The position numbers were made by a program, and so were the translations under genes. Positions 7,612 to 17,108 of a stretch of 64,000 bases of DNA are shown one piece after another (positions within the stretch are counted from its first letter, which is position 1; every line of letters begins with the position of its first letter). Under the pieces are notes generated by a model, which ran no database searches, was not told where the DNA came from, and saw nothing but the letters and a program-made list of their open reading frames with translations. The DNA comes from Staphylococcus haemolyticus (lineage in GTDB: Bacteria; Bacillota; Bacilli; Staphylococcales; Staphylococcaceae): contig NZ_CP035291.1 in NCBI RefSeq assembly GCF_006094395.1, positions 682,001-746,000 on the forward strand, written 5' to 3'.

Positions 7612-9213
7612 ATGAACGCTATTAAACGTTTTGGGAGTGCAATGATTGTTCCCGTATTAATGTTTGCATTCTTTGGGATAGTATTAGGTTTTGCAACATT
7701 ATTCAAAAATCCTACCATCATGGGTGGATTAGCAAATGATCATACATTTTGGTTTAAATTTTGGTCTGTAATTGAATCAGGTGGTTGGGTTATCTTCAAT
7801 CATATGGAAATCGTATTTGTGGTTGGATTGCCTTTATCTCTAGCTAAGAAGGCCCCTGGTCATGCGGCTTTAGCTGCATTGATGGGCTATTTAATGTTTA
7901 ATACCTTTATCAACGCTATTTTAACGCAATGGCCACATACATTTGGTGCTAATTTAGAAAAAGGTGTAGAAAATGTAACTGGATTAAAAGCGATTGCTGG
8001 TATTGAAACTTTAGATACTAATATTTTAGGTGGTATCATTATTTCTGCCATTGTGACATGGATACATAATCGTTTTTATAGTAAAAAATTACCAGAGATG
8101 TTAGGTGTATTCCAAGGTTTAACATTTGTTGTAACAATTTCATTCTTTGTTATGTTGCCAATAGCTGCAATTACTTGTGTCGTTTGGCCAACAATACAAA
8201 ATGGTATTGAATCAATGCAACATTTCATTATCGCATCAGGCTACATCGGTGTTTGGTTGTATCATTTCTTAGAACGCGTGTTAATACCGACTGGTTTACA
8301 TCACTTTATCTATGCACCAATTGAAGTAGGTCCGGTTGTTGCAAAAGACGGACTTAAAGCAGAATGGTTTAGACATTTAAATGAATTTGCTGAAAGTAGT
8401 AAACCGTTAAAAGAACAATTCCATTACGGTTTCATGTTACAAGGTAACGGTAAAGTGTTTGGTGCTATCGGTATCGCATTAGCAATGTATTCTACAACTC
8501 CTAAAGCTAATCGTAAAAAAGTTGCTGCGTTATTAGTACCAGCTACATTAACTGCGGTAGTTGTTGGTATTACTGAACCTTTAGAATTTACATTCTTATT
8601 TATCGCACCTTACTTATTTGTTATACATGCATTATTAGCAGCGACAATGGATACAATTATGTATGGTTTCGGTGTTGTTGGTAACATGGGCGGTGGATTA
8701 CTTGATTTCATCGCGACGAACTGGATTCCGTTAGGACAAAATCACTGGCTAACTTATGTAGCTCAAGTTGTTATAGGATTGATTTTCTCAGGTATCTATT
8801 TCGTTGTATTCAGATATTTAATCTTGAAATTTGATATTCCATTACCTGGACGTCGAGCTGAAGAAGAAGTTAAATTATTCTCTAAAAAAGATTATAAAGA
8901 GAAAAAAGGCGATGGAAGTACTGACAATTCTGGATTCCAACCTAGCAATGAATATGAAGCGAAAGCACATTATTATTTAGAAGGATTAGGCGGAAAAGAA
9001 AATATTAAAGACGTTACTAATTGTACAACACGTTTACGCCTAACAGTTAATGATGAAACAAAAGTTGAAGATAGTGGATATTTCACTCATGAACAAATGT
9101 CGCACGGATTAGTTAAAAGCGGTAAAAATGTACAAGTCGTTGTTGGAATGACTGTGCCCCAAGTACGTGAAGCATTTGAACATTTAGTTTATGATGATAG
9201 TGATAAAAAATAA
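7612..9213 (+). CDS. glvC: PTS glucose/alpha-glucoside-type EIICB permease
   Basis: Sugar phosphotransferase permease of 533 aa with the EIIC membrane domain first (about 1-430, ten or so segments; the ITEPLEFTFLFIAPYL stretch is typical of the glucose/glucoside EIIC group) and an EIIB domain last (about 450-533). The phosphorylated cysteine is in VTNCTTRLRLTV. There is no EIIA domain, so phosphate must come from a separate EIIA such as Crr. The sequence resembles the staphylococcal 'arbutin-like' EIIBC (GlvC), but the sugar cannot be fixed from sequence. GGGGG sits before ATG 7612. Regulation is probably by the divergent RpiR protein and by CcpA at the cre site. Confidence 0.85.
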   Translation: MNAIKRFGSAMIVPVLMFAFFGIVLGFATLFKNPTIMGGLANDHTFWFKFWSVIESGGWVIFNHMEIVFVVGLPLSLAKKAPGHAALAALMGYLMFNTFINAILTQWPHTFGANLEKGVENVTGLKAIAGIETLDTNILGGIIISAIVTWIHNRFYSKKLPEMLGVFQGLTFVVTISFFVMLPIAAITCVVWPTIQNGIESMQHFIIASGYIGVWLYHFLERVLIPTGLHHFIYAPIEVGPVVAKDGLKAEWFRHLNEFAESSKPLKEQFHYGFMLQGNGKVFGAIGIALAMYSTTPKANRKKVAALLVPATLTAVVVGITEPLEFTFLFIAPYLFVIHALLAATMDTIMYGFGVVGNMGGGLLDFIATNWIPLGQNHWLTYVAQVVIGLIFSGIYFVVFRYLILKFDIPLPGRRAEEEVKLFSKKDYKEKKGDGSTDNSGFQPSNEYEAKAHYYLEGLGGKENIKDVTNCTTRLRLTVNDETKVEDSGYFTHEQMSHGLVKSGKNVQVVVGMTVPQVREAFEHLVYDDSDKK

Positions 9214-9256
9214 TTAATCAATATAGAGTCTGTGACATTATGTTCATGGACAAGTG

Positions 9257-9300
9257 AAAAAGACAATTTCTAATGAAATAACATAGAAATTGTCTTTTTT
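9257..9300 (+). terminator. Rho-independent terminator after PTS gene
   Basis: Stem AAAAAGACAATTTCTA (9257-9272) / TAGAAATTGTCTTTTT (9284-9299), with more T behind. Confidence 0.85.
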
Positions 9301-9423
9301 TATAATTGTTTTAAAGATATGTAACTTGTTGAGATGCTATATTTCTTATAATTGATGCCAGTAATACAAATGTAAGTTTGCTTAACAAGACTTTATATTG
9401 AGAAACTACTATTTAAACAAAAT

Positions 9424-9459
9424 AAAAAAATGAGAAAATACTATAAGTGTATCTTCTCA
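9424..9459 (-). terminator. Terminator of the unknown minus-strand gene
   Basis: On the minus strand, TGAGAAGATAC pairs with GTATTTTCTCA around a 7-nt loop and runs into seven T residues. It lies 69-104 nt beyond the stop of the 176-aa gene. Confidence 0.8.
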
Positions 9460-9527
9460 GATCAGTAAGTTAGAGCAAATTAGATATGTAGCTTTAAATA
9501 TATTCAATTACAATCTCACGAATGTAA

Positions 9528-10058
9528 CTAAGATATATTTGCTTTATGCATCGCACGTGTTTTATAAGATGCTGAAAGAATATCAATATTTCTACATGCA
9601 ATAGTTTGTAGTAATTTACTAAACGTTTCAGGTGCACAACATACGCTTGCACAGTTGTTGTTTAAAGTATATTTAATTTCATAATTATTTGAGAAATAAG
9701 TCATAATATCAATGACTTTATCTTTTATGAATGCATCTTGGAGGCCATCAATTGCTAAGTCGAAACGTTTAGAAGCTTGATATGTTTGTTCAGTATCTAA
9801 TAGCGTATTTAATCGTTTAGGAGATAAAATCTGATAAATTGAAAATTGGTAAAAACTAAAAAAACTAATGAAATATGGAAGTTGTTGCTTAGGTAAGCTA
9901 ACTTCTAAAACTGGTATATCGTCGTGTTTGATTATTGAATATTGAAATGAATCGCAAAATTTAACGTCTTTACAGACTTTGATTAAATGTTTTCGAGTTG
10001 ATCTAGATTTTAAACCTACAATGTTGATAATGTAAGTTTCAAATTTGTCTAACAACAT
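9528..10058 (-). CDS. Uncharacterised 176-aa protein
   Basis: I do not recognise this protein. It is a soluble-looking 176 aa, beginning MLLDKFETYIINIVGLKSRS with a basic stretch (KSRSTRKHLIK) and ending with a cysteine-containing segment NNNCASVCCAPETFSKLL. There is no signal peptide or membrane segment. It is a real gene: the minus strand shows AGGAGG 7 nt before ATG 10058, codon use matches the neighbours, and a clean terminator follows. It stands alone behind a 311-nt gap. The N-terminus could be DNA-binding or protein-binding, but nothing in the sequence proves it. Confidence 0.75.
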   Translation of the reverse strand: MLLDKFETYIINIVGLKSRSTRKHLIKVCKDVKFCDSFQYSIIKHDDIPVLEVSLPKQQLPYFISFFSFYQFSIYQILSPKRLNTLLDTEQTYQASKRFDLAIDGLQDAFIKDKVIDIMTYFSNNYEIKYTLNNNCASVCCAPETFSKLLQTIACRNIDILSASYKTRAMHKANIS

Positions 10059-10369
10059 GCAATGACCTCCTATATTTATTTAACGTATGTAAAAAGCATT
10101 TAGCTTTAAAGTTCCCTAATAAAGTACACCGTTCTTTTATACACACTGATTGTATCACTCTTTTTTGATATTATCACTAGGACTTTTGAATGAACTTCGA
10201 TTTAATTATTTTGTAATATAAACGTAACGATAATTAACATGAAATAAATATGAAAATGTTGATTGTTTATTAGTTGAAATGTGTTTAGTAAGTTCATTAG
10301 TGAAGTGTGAAAATCAAATATTCATATGATAAAATTAGCAATAATTGTAGTTATTAAAGGAGCAAACTT
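10059..10369. other. Divergent intergenic control region
   Basis: This 311-nt gap separates the unknown minus-strand gene from the HAD hydrolase gene. It is very AT-rich and must hold two outward promoters. I see no clear operator, riboswitch or ORF in it. Confidence 0.5.
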
Positions 10370-11014
10370 ATGTATAAAGCTGTAGTATTTGATTTCGACG
10401 GTACAATTATAGATACAGAAAAACACCTATACGACATTATTAATAAGCATCTTTCCTTTCATGGTGTGAAGCCTGTTTCACTGGAGTTTTATCGAAGCCA
10501 TATAGGAGGACACGCTCAAGGTTTACATGACTATATTGAGCAACAGATTGGTTTAGAAAAGAAACAAAAAATATATGATGAGCATAATGATACGAGCCAT
10601 GAACTCGACATTATTGATACAGTTTCTTCATTAATGAAATATTTGAAACAACGACACATACCTATGGCGATTGCAACAAGTAGTTATAGAGAAGAAATTA
10701 TGCCTACAATAAATGCTTTGGGTATCGATGAGTATGTCGATGTTATTGTTGGAAGAGAAGATGTCGAAGCGGTTAAACCTGATCCAGAACTTTATCTAAC
10801 GGCTGTTCAACGTCTAAATTATTCACCGGCGCATTGCTTAGCTATAGAGGATTCAGCAAATGGCGCAACAGGTGCTATGAATGCTGGATTGGATGTAATA
10901 ATTAATACTAACGAGATGACAGAAGCACAAGATTTTTCTGCCATAACTTTTGTAGGTAAAGATTTAAGCTTTGAGCAAATAAAAAATCGTTTCTTTGAAC
11001 CAAATAAGGAGTAA
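10370..11014 (+). CDS. HAD-family hydrolase (beta-phosphoglucomutase-like)
   Basis: Cytoplasmic phosphatase or phosphomutase of 214 aa. HAD motif I is DFDGTIIDTE (residues 8-17), motif II is ATSSYREE (near 103), motif III is KPDPELYL (near 140) and motif IV is EDSANGATGAMNAG (near 165). The cap is a helical C1 type as in beta-phosphoglucomutase and many sugar-phosphate phosphatases. The start ATG 10370 follows AAAGGAG. The next small membrane protein gene begins 4 nt after its stop. Substrate unknown. Confidence 0.85.
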   Translation: MYKAVVFDFDGTIIDTEKHLYDIINKHLSFHGVKPVSLEFYRSHIGGHAQGLHDYIEQQIGLEKKQKIYDEHNDTSHELDIIDTVSSLMKYLKQRHIPMAIATSSYREEIMPTINALGIDEYVDVIVGREDVEAVKPDPELYLTAVQRLNYSPAHCLAIEDSANGATGAMNAGLDVIINTNEMTEAQDFSAITFVGKDLSFEQIKNRFFEPNKE

Positions 11015-11018
11015 ACTT

Positions 11019-11210
11019 ATGTCGTGGCAAATTATCCTATTCTTTTTAGCAGGTCCTATTATAATAGGCATAGGAAATTTAGTTTTAGGTCCAATATTTA
11101 GCAAACATATACCATTTAAAGTTCAAATGCGTTCTTTCTTAGTTGGAACAATGATCTATTTACTTTTAGCTACTATTGGATATTACTTATTGTTGCAAGG
11201 AAGAATTTAG
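11019..11210 (+). CDS. Small two-segment membrane protein
   Basis: A 63-aa protein with two hydrophobic helices (about residues 4-24 and 38-58) separated by a short basic loop (SKHIPFKVQMR). A longer in-frame version would start inside the HAD gene, but AAGGAG at 11006-11011 fits ATG 11019, so that start is chosen. It begins 4 nt after the HAD gene and is probably cotranscribed with it. No family recognised. Confidence 0.7.
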   Translation: MSWQIILFFLAGPIIIGIGNLVLGPIFSKHIPFKVQMRSFLVGTMIYLLLATIGYYLLLQGRI

Positions 11211-11227
11211 ATTACGTAGTATAGTTT

Positions 11228-11293
11228 AAAAAAAGAGAGGGAAAAGGGTAGGAACATTGAATAATATTCCACTGCCATTCCATCTCTTTTTTT
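11228..11293. terminator. Bidirectional terminator between convergent genes
   Basis: AAAAAAAGAGA (11228-11238) pairs with TCTCTTTTTTT (11283-11293) around a larger interior, which itself holds a GGAA...TTCC pairing. T tracts occur on both strands and it separates two convergent gene pairs. Confidence 0.7.
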
Positions 11294-11314
11294 ATGACTG
11301 AAAATCATATGAGT

Positions 11315-11506
11315 TTAGTTAATGAATAATTTTAGTATGATTGTAACAACTAATAATACGATGAGAATTAAATCAATACCTACCATAATTGTAAAACGGG
11401 TTGATTTCTGTCCTTGCGATTTCGCTTGTTGCATCGCTTTGTAATTAGGCACTAAACTAAGAATAAGTAAGACAATAATTAATATAATTCCTATTGTGAC
11501 AGACAT
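11315..11506 (-). CDS. Small membrane protein, second of a coupled pair
   Basis: A 63-aa protein with an N-terminal hydrophobic helix (residues 3-19), a polar basic loop (NYKAMQQAKSQGQKSTR) and a C-terminal helix (about 38-60). The start ATG 11506 overlaps the previous stop by one base (TAATG), so translation is coupled to the 116-aa gene. No known family. Both genes probably form a two-gene membrane unit of unknown role. Confidence 0.65.
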   Translation of the reverse strand: MSVTIGIILIIVLLILSLVPNYKAMQQAKSQGQKSTRFTIMVGIDLILIVLLVVTIILKLFIN

Positions 11507-11856
11507 TAATTTGTACCTCCATTTCGTTTGTCAATCCATTCCCAAATAAAACCAGCTGCTAGGCCAATGATAAGCCCCGCAATAATTCCAATCTCAAGCG
11601 TAAAAAAGATTCCACCTATAATTAAGCAAACAATTAAAGAGATGGGTAACGTAATGCCAAATTTAAGTTTGCGTTCATCTGAATTGAAGATCGTAAATAC
11701 TGCTAAATATAATAAGAAAAAAGTTAAAGTTGCGATAATCGTTCTTATTATTAACGGATTTACTGTATCATGATTGGCACTGAAATAATTTAATAGAAAG
11801 AAAACAATACCAAATATTATAGAAATTTTAACGCTCTTTTTTAATAATGACTGCAT
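11506..11856 (-). CDS. Uncharacterised membrane protein, first of a coupled pair
   Basis: A 116-aa protein with four predicted hydrophobic segments (about 10-27, 35-57, 66-86, 88-104), ending WEWIDKRNGGTN. The minus strand shows AAGGAG before ATG 11856. I do not recognise a family. It sits upstream of, and overlaps by one base, another small membrane protein. Coupling suggests the two act together, but no function can be given. Confidence 0.7.
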   Translation of the reverse strand: MQSLLKKSVKISIIFGIVFFLLNYFSANHDTVNPLIIRTIIATLTFFLLYLAVFTIFNSDERKLKFGITLPISLIVCLIIGGIFFTLEIGIIAGLIIGLAAGFIWEWIDKRNGGTN

Positions 11857-12277
11857 GAATTAATTCTCCTTTTACTTAACAGTAAAAATCTACCAAAAGT
11901 ATATCACACTCTAAATTAATTTTTACGAAACGCTCATCAATACATTTATGGCGAATTGATTATATGCAATAGTATAAAATGATTTTTATTTTTTAAAGTG
12001 AAATATTTCAATAAAAATTATTGTAAAAAGTAACTTGTTTTTATTACTAAAAACGTTGTAAAATCGGCGTTTTTTAAATTTTGCAAAGCATAATCATAAC
12101 AGTAATGGAAGCGATTTCAAAAATTTGTAAAATTTATGTTTTAATTTTGTCAAATTATAGTATAATAACTTCATTAAGGTAAAGGAACTTTTAAGGGAAA
12201 AGAAGGAAAGCAAAAGAGGGTTTTCTGAAAGACAAAAGTATTCGAACCTTAGATTTAATAGAGATGGGGTTATTTTA
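11857..12277. other. 421-nt control region with cre site
   Basis: AT-rich gap between divergent genes. It contains the cre-type site at 12106-12119 and a TATAAT at 12161-12166 that could serve the amino-acid permease, followed by a purine-rich leader (12176-12240). No riboswitch or T-box fold was recognised and no good ORF is present. Confidence 0.5.
12106..12119 (+). promoter_or_regulatory. cre site upstream of amino-acid permease
   Basis: TGGAAGCGATTTCA fits the CcpA consensus TGNAANCGNWNNCA. It lies about 40 nt upstream of the putative -10 (12161-12166), a position that could activate or repress. Confidence 0.5.
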
Positions 12278-13666
12278 ATGGATAACAATGAATTACATAG
12301 GGGGCTAAGTGCACGTCAGATTAGAATGATCGCACTTGGCGGTACTATCGGTGTTGGTTTATTTATGGGAGCAACTAGTACAATTAAATGGACTGGTCCA
12401 TCAGTTATTTTTGCGTACTTAATTGCAGGTATCTTTTTATTCTTAATCATGAGAGCAATGGGAGAAATGATTTATTTAAATCCAACTACTGGATCTTTCG
12501 CAACATTTGCAAGTGATTACATTCACCCTGCTGCAGGTTATATGACGGCATGGAGTAATATATTCCAATGGATTGTAGTAGGTATGAGTGAAGTTATTGC
12601 AGTCGGTGAATATATGAACTATTGGTTCCCGAACTTACCTCAATGGATTCCTGGTGTGGTTGCAGTACTATTATTACTAGCAGCTAACTTGACTTCAGTA
12701 AAAGCATTCGGTGAATTTGAATTCTGGTTTGCAATGATTAAGGTTGTAACGATTGTATTAATGATCATTGCAGGTTTCGGTTTAATCTTCTTCGGTATTG
12801 GTAATGGTGGCCATGCGATTGGTATCTCTAATTTATGGTCTCATGGTGGATTTATGCCAAATGGATTCGTAGGTTTCTTCTTTGCATTATCAATTGTTAT
12901 TGGTTCTTACCAAGGTGTAGAATTAATTGGTATTACTGCTGGTGAAACTAAAGATCCACAGAAAAATATCAAAAGTGCGGTAAATGGTGTTATCTGGCGT
13001 ATTTTGATTTTCTACATTGGAGCGATTTTCGTAATTGTTTCTATCTATCCTTGGAATCAATTAGGTGAAATCGGAAGCCCATTCGTAGCTACATTTGCAA
13101 AAATTGGTATCACATTTGCAGCAGGATTAATTAACTTCGTTGTATTAACAGCAGCATTATCTGGATGTAACTCAGGTATCTTTAGTGCAAGTCGTATGAT
13201 TTTTACATTAGCACAAAAAGGTCAAATGCCTAAAATCTTTACAAGAGTAATGAAAAATGGTGTACCATTCTACCCAGTATTAGCCATTGCTTTAGGTATT
13301 TTAGTTGGTGCATTATTAAATGTTATTCTTCCTTTATTCATTAAAGGTGCAGATAGTATTTTCGTATATGTTTATAGTGCATCTATTTTACCGGGTATGA
13401 TTCCTTGGTTTATGATTTTAATTAGTCATATTCGATTCAGAAAATTACATCCTGAAAAAGTTGAAGGACATCCATTTAAGATGCCTGGCGGTACAGTTGC
13501 AAGTGCAATTACGATTTTATTCTTATTAGTCGTATTAGTAGGAATGTTATTTAACAAAGAAACTGTTGTTTCTGTAGTGATTGGTATTATTTTCTTAGCT
13601 GCGGTAACTGTATACTACTTCGTTCGCGGACATCATAAAAATGATGGATTCCGAAAAGTTAAATAG
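12278..13666 (+). CDS. Amino-acid permease (APC superfamily, AAT type)
   Basis: Membrane transporter of 462 aa with 12 expected segments. The N-terminus LHRGLSARQIRMIALGGTIGVGLFMG is the amino-acid transporter (AAT) signature, with GTIGVGLF forming the substrate-binding unwound helix. A second signature is the ELIGITAGETKDPQKNI stretch after segment 6. It resembles the D-serine/D-alanine/glycine and GABA-permease group (CycA/AapA/GabP), but the amino acid is not determined. The start ATG 12278 follows a weak AGATGGGG. It is monocistronic with a strong terminator, and a cre site upstream suggests carbon control. Confidence 0.85.
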   Translation: MDNNELHRGLSARQIRMIALGGTIGVGLFMGATSTIKWTGPSVIFAYLIAGIFLFLIMRAMGEMIYLNPTTGSFATFASDYIHPAAGYMTAWSNIFQWIVVGMSEVIAVGEYMNYWFPNLPQWIPGVVAVLLLLAANLTSVKAFGEFEFWFAMIKVVTIVLMIIAGFGLIFFGIGNGGHAIGISNLWSHGGFMPNGFVGFFFALSIVIGSYQGVELIGITAGETKDPQKNIKSAVNGVIWRILIFYIGAIFVIVSIYPWNQLGEIGSPFVATFAKIGITFAAGLINFVVLTAALSGCNSGIFSASRMIFTLAQKGQMPKIFTRVMKNGVPFYPVLAIALGILVGALLNVILPLFIKGADSIFVYVYSASILPGMIPWFMILISHIRFRKLHPEKVEGHPFKMPGGTVASAITILFLLVVLVGMLFNKETVVSVVIGIIFLAAVTVYYFVRGHHKNDGFRKVK

Positions 13667-13746
13667 AATACTAAATAAATCATATTATAAATAATCAACA
13701 CATTATTCAAACTAAACTAAGGCACAAAGTACTTAGATTCATGTTT

Positions 13747-13786
13747 AAAAGAGGTTGAGACATTAACGTTGTCTCAACCTCTTTTT
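13747..13786 (+). terminator. Strong terminator after amino-acid permease
   Basis: Perfect 15-bp stem AAAAGAGGTTGAGAC (13747-13761) / GTCTCAACCTCTTTT (13771-13785). Confidence 0.88.
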
Positions 13787-13901
13787 GTGATAGTTATTAC
13801 TTAATAGCAGCTTAACTGTGAATAACTTAAGTTAAAAGAAGAATAATAAACTTTGTTCATATTCATTACTTTCTATATGTCTTGAGTTTTTAATAGAAAT
13901 C

Positions 13902-14774
13902 TTAATGTTTAAATTCCACATTAGATAGGTATTTTCGATAATTATCAAGAGCCATTTTAGATTGTGTGATGAAGTCTAATGACGATTCATAGTTTAGTGC
14001 GATATAACGATAGAAAAGAACATCAATGGTAAACATTTGCGCAAACAAAGAAGTTGTCGCACCCATACGTAATTCATTTTCATCTGAATGTCCATATGTC
14101 AGAACAATGTCAGAATGCTGAGCTACGTGATTATGCTCTGAACTTGAAATTGTAATAATAGGGATATTATAATCCGACACAACTTTCACCATTGCACGAA
14201 GTTCACTTTGATCGCCATTATTAGTTATAAATAAAACACAATCTTCTTTGTCATGTGTAGACAACATGGTTGTGAATAAATGAGTCTCTTGAACAAGTTG
14301 GACATTTAGCCCAATTCGAGATAATTTTTGATATAAATCCGTCGCACAGACATACGATGCACCATAACCAAAGATAAAGATGTTATTTGCACGTTTAAAA
14401 TGTTGGCATATGTTATCAATCGTTGTGTTATCTGCAAATGTAGAACTTTTTAGAAGTGCTTCTTCTGCACGATGATAAAGTTTCTTTTTTAAAGTATCTA
14501 CCGATTCATTGTTAAGCAATTCTATCTTATAAGGTGCTTGTTGTTTTGGAAATAACATCGCAAGTTGTGATCTAACTTCATGAAAACTTTGATTAATCAA
14601 TTTTTGGCTATATCGATTTAACGTCGAAACACTCATTTCAAGTTCTTTAGCAATCTCTTGATTCGACATGCTAATAACTTTATGTGGTGAGTTTAATATA
14701 AATCGTGATAATTTCTTTTCATTTTTAGAAAATGAAGCATAATTTTCGTCGATTAAATATAAAATGTTTGTCAT
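13902..14774 (-). CDS. murR: RpiR-family regulator of the MurNAc operon
   Basis: Regulator of 290 aa: HTH_6 domain at residues 1-75 (NQEIAKELEMSVSTLNRYSQKL) and a SIS domain at about 125-250 (NIFIFGYGASYVCATDLYQKL, ITNNGDQSELRAMV). In MurR the ligand is MurNAc-6-phosphate, the product of the PTS step encoded just upstream. It is the last gene of the minus-strand mupG-murQ-murP-murR operon; its ATG immediately follows the murP TAG, with AGGTGA as Shine-Dalgarno. The operator is probably in the region before mupG. Confidence 0.87.
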   Translation of the reverse strand: MTNILYLIDENYASFSKNEKKLSRFILNSPHKVISMSNQEIAKELEMSVSTLNRYSQKLINQSFHEVRSQLAMLFPKQQAPYKIELLNNESVDTLKKKLYHRAEEALLKSSTFADNTTIDNICQHFKRANNIFIFGYGASYVCATDLYQKLSRIGLNVQLVQETHLFTTMLSTHDKEDCVLFITNNGDQSELRAMVKVVSDYNIPIITISSSEHNHVAQHSDIVLTYGHSDENELRMGATTSLFAQMFTIDVLFYRYIALNYESSLDFITQSKMALDNYRKYLSNVEFKH

Positions 14775-16208
14775 CTAATCACCTAGTTTGTTTAAGTTTC
14801 TCATTTCTTTAGTCGTACCGAAGAAGTATGTGAAAATAAAGCCAGCTAGGTACGCAGATAATAACCCTATGATGTAACCTAAATATTTTTGATGGGCAAT
14901 TAACGGTAATAATGAAATACCACTAGGTCCGATAGCAGTGGCACCTATATGACCAATGCCTCCTATAACTGCACCACCGATTCCACCACCAAGACATGCT
15001 GTGATGAATGGGCGACCTAATGGCAAGGTAACACCATAAATAAGTGGTTCTCCAATTCCTAAAAATCCGACTGGTAACGCACCCTTAATTGCAGTTCTTA
15101 AAGTAGTATTATTTTTACATCTTACCCATAGTGCTAATGCAGCCCCAACCTGACCTGCACCAGCCATAGCGGCAATAGGTAACAAATATGTTGCACCTGA
15201 CTGATTTATTAATTCAATGTGTATTGGGGTGAAAATATGATGCAATCCTAACATAACTAGTGGTAAGAAAAATGCACCTATAATAAATCCACTAAATATA
15301 CCACCTACACCAATTACCCAATTCACTACGCCTACTAATCCATCAGAAATAAATCCAGCTATAGGCATAAAGAAGAATATAGTTAGTAACCCTATGATAA
15401 GTAATGAAATTGTTGGTGTCACAATAATATCTATAGCATTGGGAACTATTTTATGTAGTTTTTTCTCAATTATACTTAATAACCATACCGCTAAGATCAC
15501 TCCTATAATGCCACCTTGACCAGCTATTAATGGTTCGCCAGTAAATACATTTTTAATTGGATTATCTTCAGTAATACCTGTTAATAAAGTCGTACCCCCA
15601 ATGACACCACCTAAACCTGGTGTTGCACCAAATACTTTTGCTGCATTAAAACCAGTGAAAATAGCTAGATAGGCTAACATGCCATCTTTGATGACATTTA
15701 ATACGGCCACAAGTTGTTTTACCCAATCAGCTGTAATGGTACCAGCAGTAATAAAGTTGTTCAATACAGCTGCAATACCACCAATAAGTCCAGCTCCTAT
15801 AAATGCGGGTATGAGAGGTATGAAAATATTAGCAATTGACTTTAAAATTGTATTCATTTTACTTTGTTTACGCTTTTGTTGGAATTCACGTTTGTTTTGT
15901 TGTGCTTGATTTTTAATATTTGACGTGTTGCTACGATGGGGGATATCTTCACCTAATTGAACACCACTTAGCTTTACCATTTCTGCGGATACTTCATTTA
16001 CCGTTCCAGGTCCGACCACAATTTGAAGTCGCTCATCTTGTATGACTCCGAGCACGCCTTCTATGTTTTTAAGTTTAGGATAATCAACTTGTGTCTCATT
16101 GTTAATTTTTAGGCGCACACGTGTCATACAATGGATAATGTTATCCACATTATCAATGCCACCAACCGCATCTAAGATGTGATGGGCCAATTGTTGATCC
16201 TTATTCAT
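14775..16208 (-). CDS. murP: PTS MurNAc(-GlcNAc) EIIBC permease
   Basis: Phosphotransferase permease of 477 aa with the EIIB domain first (residues 1-80, phosphocysteine in [13 protein letters not shown]) and the EIIC domain after a charged linker (about 85-120; [10 protein letters not shown]). EIIC has about ten segments, with the glucose/sucrose superfamily motif [15 protein letters not shown] near 385. No EIIA is present, so Crr or another EIIA must supply phosphate. In staphylococci this protein imports the peptidoglycan disaccharide or MurNAc and phosphorylates the 6-position of MurNAc. It begins 12 nt after murQ, whose stop overlaps the TTAAGGAGG Shine-Dalgarno. Confidence 0.88.
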   Translation of the reverse strand: MNKDQQLAHHILDAVGGIDNVDNIIHCMTRVRLKINNETQVDYPKLKNIEGVLGVIQDERLQIVVGPGTVNEVSAEMVKLSGVQLGEDIPHRSNTSNIKNQAQQNKREFQQKRKQSKMNTILKSIANIFIPLIPAFIGAGLIGGIAAVLNNFITAGTITADWVKQLVAVLNVIKDGMLAYLAIFTGFNAAKVFGATPGLGGVIGGTTLLTGITEDNPIKNVFTGEPLIAGQGGIIGVILAVWLLSIIEKKLHKIVPNAIDIIVTPTISLLIIGLLTIFFFMPIAGFISDGLVGVVNWVIGVGGIFSGFIIGAFFLPLVMLGLHHIFTPIHIELINQSGATYLLPIAAMAGAGQVGAALALWVRCKNNTTLRTAIKGALPVGFLGIGEPLIYGVTLPLGRPFITACLGGGIGGAVIGGIGHIGATAIGPSGISLLPLIAHQKYLGYIIGLLSAYLAGFIFTYFFGTTKEMRNLNKLGD

Positions 16209-16220
16209 ATCGTTGCCTCC

Positions 16221-17108
16221 TTAAGATTGAATTGCTTTTTTTACAATGTCATTATTATTTATGAGTCTTGATTGAGCATCGCTTTTAGTTGTGTTACATA
16301 AATTCATAACGATTGCAATTTTAATATCATTGTCGGCTTTTATATAGAGTTCTTGAGCTTCTTCAAAAGTTAAGCCACAAATCTCTTCGATAATATGTAT
16401 GGAACGTTGTTCAAGTTTGTGATTTGTCGCTTTTAAATCAACCATCAAGTTATCATAAACTTTACCAACACCAATCATAGTCATTGTTGATATCATATTA
16501 AGCACAAGCTTTTGAGCAGTACCTGACTTTAAGCGAGTAGACCCTGCTAATACTTCTGGACCAACATTGACTTCAAGTGCATGGGAAGCGACAGTACTAA
16601 TGTCACTATTCGTATTGCAAGAGAGGGCAACAGTCAGTGCACTTATTTCATTGGCATATGTCAATGCCCTTTTAACATAAGGCGTGCGACCACTTGCCGA
16701 AATACCAATAACTACATCCTTTTCATTCAAATGGATTGCTTTCAAATCAGTCATTCCCATTTCATAGTTGTCTTCAGCACCTTCAATCGCTTCAGTCATA
16801 GCTTGTTGCCCTCCAGCAATTAAGCCAATTACTTCATTAGGATGCGTATTGAAAGTTGGAACACATTCAGCTGCATCTAATACACCTAAACGTCCACTTG
16901 TACCAGCTCCTATATAAATTAGACGTCCACCATCTCGAAAACGCGTAATTGTTTGTTCGATTACTCTGTTTAACTGGGGCAAAATAGGTTCAATTGCTTT
17001 AGCTACTAGTTGATCTTCTTTATTTATTGTTTTTAAAGCTTCTAATATCGACATTTCATCTAAATGCATCGTTTGTGTGTTTCTGCTTTCAGTAGTTAAA
17101 TGTTCCAT
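16221..17108 (-). CDS. murQ: N-acetylmuramic acid 6-phosphate etherase
   Basis: Cytoplasmic lyase of 295 aa that splits the D-lactyl ether of MurNAc-6-phosphate to give GlcNAc-6-phosphate and D-lactate. The SIS fold is visible: [26 protein letters not shown] (near 62-87) and [15 protein letters not shown] (near 135). The catalytic glutamates lie in AECVPTF and AIEGAEDN. Length is normal. Its ATG overlaps the mupG stop by one base (TAATG), so it is translationally coupled. It is the second gene of the recycling operon. Confidence 0.93.
   Translation of the reverse strand: MEHLTTESRNTQTMHLDEMSILEALKTINKEDQLVAKAIEPILPQLNRVIEQTITRFRDGGRLIYIGAGTSGRLGVLDAAECVPTFNTHPNEVIGLIAGGQQAMTEAIEGAEDNYEMGMTDLKAIHLNEKDVVIGISASGRTPYVKRALTYANEISALTVALSCNTNSDISTVASHALEVNVGPEVLAGSTRLKSGTAQKLVLNMISTMTMIGVGKVYDNLMVDLKATNHKLEQRSIHIIEEICGLTFEEAQELYIKADNDIKIAIVMNLCNTTKSDAQSRLINNNDIVKKAIQS

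Noticed and set aside
11857-12277. T-box or amino-acid riboswitch before the amino-acid permease
   Set aside because: No T-box sequence (TGGNACCGCG-type) and no terminator/antiterminator pair is visible in the leader.
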